This document shows, piece after piece, positions 63,150-64,000 of a DNA stretch of 64,000 nucleotides. The notes below the pieces were generated by a model, which saw nothing but the letters and a program-made list of their open reading frames with translations, was not told the DNA's origin and made no database searches. Source of the stretch: Evansella sp041820985 (lineage in GTDB: Bacteria > Bacillota > Bacilli > Bacillales > Salisediminibacteriaceae); the NCBI RefSeq assembly GCF_041820985.1, contig NZ_JBGUAU010000006.1:1-64000 (forward strand). The letters are read 5' to 3'. The translations under genes were made by a program, and so were the position numbers. Position 1 is the stretch's first letter; each line of letters begins with the position of its first letter.

Positions 63150-64000
63150 GTGAAACAAAATATAATTATTTATGGTGCTTCCGATAAGGGAAAAGAAGCA
63201 TATAAATTTCTAGTTAGGACGTATAATGTTGTTTATTTTTGTGCCTATGATGAAAGTAAGGCTGGGAGCTTTGTAAAGGGTATAAAGGTATTGTCCACAA
63301 ACCAGCTCTTAAAATATAGAGACTATAAAGTGATTATTGTTTCTCCGAATTATGATGAAATAGTATATGAATTGTTTTCATCAGGTATTTACAATATCGA
63401 GGTTTTTGATAAGAAGTATTATATAGAAAATTGGAAAACTCTGAGAGAAGTAAAACAAGGACCCCAATTTTTAGGAATTGGTGCACAGAAATCTGGTACT
63501 ACTTGGTTATATGAGAATCTCCGAATTCACCCTGAACTTTATTTACCAAATATCAAAGAATTACATTATTTTAATAAATCGATTTCCCGAAATATAAATT
63601 ATTGGAAATTTTTTGAAGGTAACAATAGGTTAAAAGGGGAAATTACACCAGCATATGGTATTCTATCCTACGAAAGGATTAAATATATTAAAAAAATATT
63701 ACCTAATCTTAAAATTATTTTACTCTTAAGAAATCCTATCGATAGGGCTTGGTCCCATACAATAATGCATTTCACTAAATTTGAAAAAAGAAGTATAAAT
63801 GAAGTGAGTGAAAGAGAAATCATTAACTTCATGAGATCCTATGATTGTATCATGAGATCAAATTACCTTCATATAATTAATAATTGGAAGTCAGTATATC
63901 CTGAGTCCCAAATCTTTATAGGTATGTATGAAGATATTGAAAGAAATCCCCAAAAATTGCTAAATGATATTTTTAAATTTCTCGGTGTGAAACAACAATA
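63150..64000 (+). CDS. Rossmann-sulfotransferase fusion (3' truncated by window edge)
   Basis: GTG start at 63150 with AAAGGAG eight bases upstream; the frame runs open to the window end. Residues 1-~100 form a small Rossmann-like domain (QNIIIYGASDKGKEAYKFL, VIIVSPNYDEI) like those of sugar-O-acyltransferase (PglD) N-termini. From ~107 the sulfotransferase core starts: PAPS 5' loop GAQKSGTTWL (111-120), LKGEITPAYG, and the 3'-phosphate motif LLLRNPIDRAWSH (191-203). Transfers sulfate from PAPS to an acceptor. With the preceding GT61 gene this suggests sulfation of a surface glycan. Confidence 0.88.
   Translation, partial: MKQNIIIYGASDKGKEAYKFLVRTYNVVYFCAYDESKAGSFVKGIKVLSTNQLLKYRDYKVIIVSPNYDEIVYELFSSGIYNIEVFDKKYYIENWKTLREVKQGPQFLGIGAQKSGTTWLYENLRIHPELYLPNIKELHYFNKSISRNINYWKFFEGNNRLKGEITPAYGILSYERIKYIKKILPNLKIILLLRNPIDRAWSHTIMHFTKFEKRSINEVSEREIINFMRSYDCIMRSNYLHIINNWKSVYPESQIFIGMYEDIERNPQKLLNDIFKFLGVKQQ

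Overview
The window is about 36% GC and reads as a chromosomal segment of an endospore-forming member of the Bacillaceae. Strong AGGAGG-type ribosome binding sites, frequent TTG/GTG starts, lysine and TPP riboswitches, a KinA-type cytosolic sporulation kinase, a KapD-like exonuclease, a SleB-type cortex hydrolase and a CgeB-like spore glycosyltransferase all point there. Genus cannot be fixed from the sequence alone. No rRNA, tRNA or CRISPR array was found.

Layout. 0-5 kb: 3' part of a LysM/SleB hydrolase, lysine-riboswitch-controlled dapA, a YgjV-GNAT fusion, a GNAT acetyltransferase, a small membrane protein and a KapD-like exonuclease. 5-14 kb: a 1073-residue secreted staphylococcal-type nuclease, a Toprim protein, a glycerophosphodiesterase/MFS pair, XerS recombinase and a two-gene nucleotidyltransferase module resembling a toxin-antitoxin pair. 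14-18.6 kb: a GntR-regulated ABC operon with two paralogous anchored ectodomain proteins and a perfect operator palindrome on its promoter. 18.6-26 kb: small and redox genes (two luciferase-like monooxygenases and a YuiH-like molybdoenzyme flanking a five-unit, 21-bp-phased repeat array), then an OFA-family transporter behind an attenuator-like leader, and a LOG-family phosphoribohydrolase. 26-36 kb: sporulation-type kinase, MATE-like exporter, sulfurtransferase, SIS protein, an inverted-repeat element and speD. 36-48.5 kb: TPP-riboswitch thiC with a small zinc-finger-like partner, a second GntR/ABC operon, lipoproteins, an S13 D-Ala-D-Ala carboxypeptidase, a class-If-like aminotransferase, a cold-shock protein and a small alarmone synthetase. 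48.5-53 kb: hydrolases, tdk, repeat elements and a CgeB-like glycosyltransferase.

53.7-64 kb is the most distinctive part: a probable spore-surface locus. Two very large collagen-like proteins share an N-terminal domain of about 115 residues with a third, collagen-free protein and with a decayed fourth copy. One collagen-like protein carries a C-terminal domain of about 400 residues that is repeated next door as a free-standing gene, with a 270-bp block of perfect nucleotide identity. These are followed by a GT61-family glycosyltransferase and a sulfotransferase fused to a Rossmann-like domain, cut by the right edge. The arrangement suggests a fibrous, glycosylated and possibly sulfated spore coat or appendage layer. 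That is inference from domain content and proximity.

Many start codons were reassigned to positions supported by ribosome binding sites. Functional calls rest on recognisable motifs, not on database searches.
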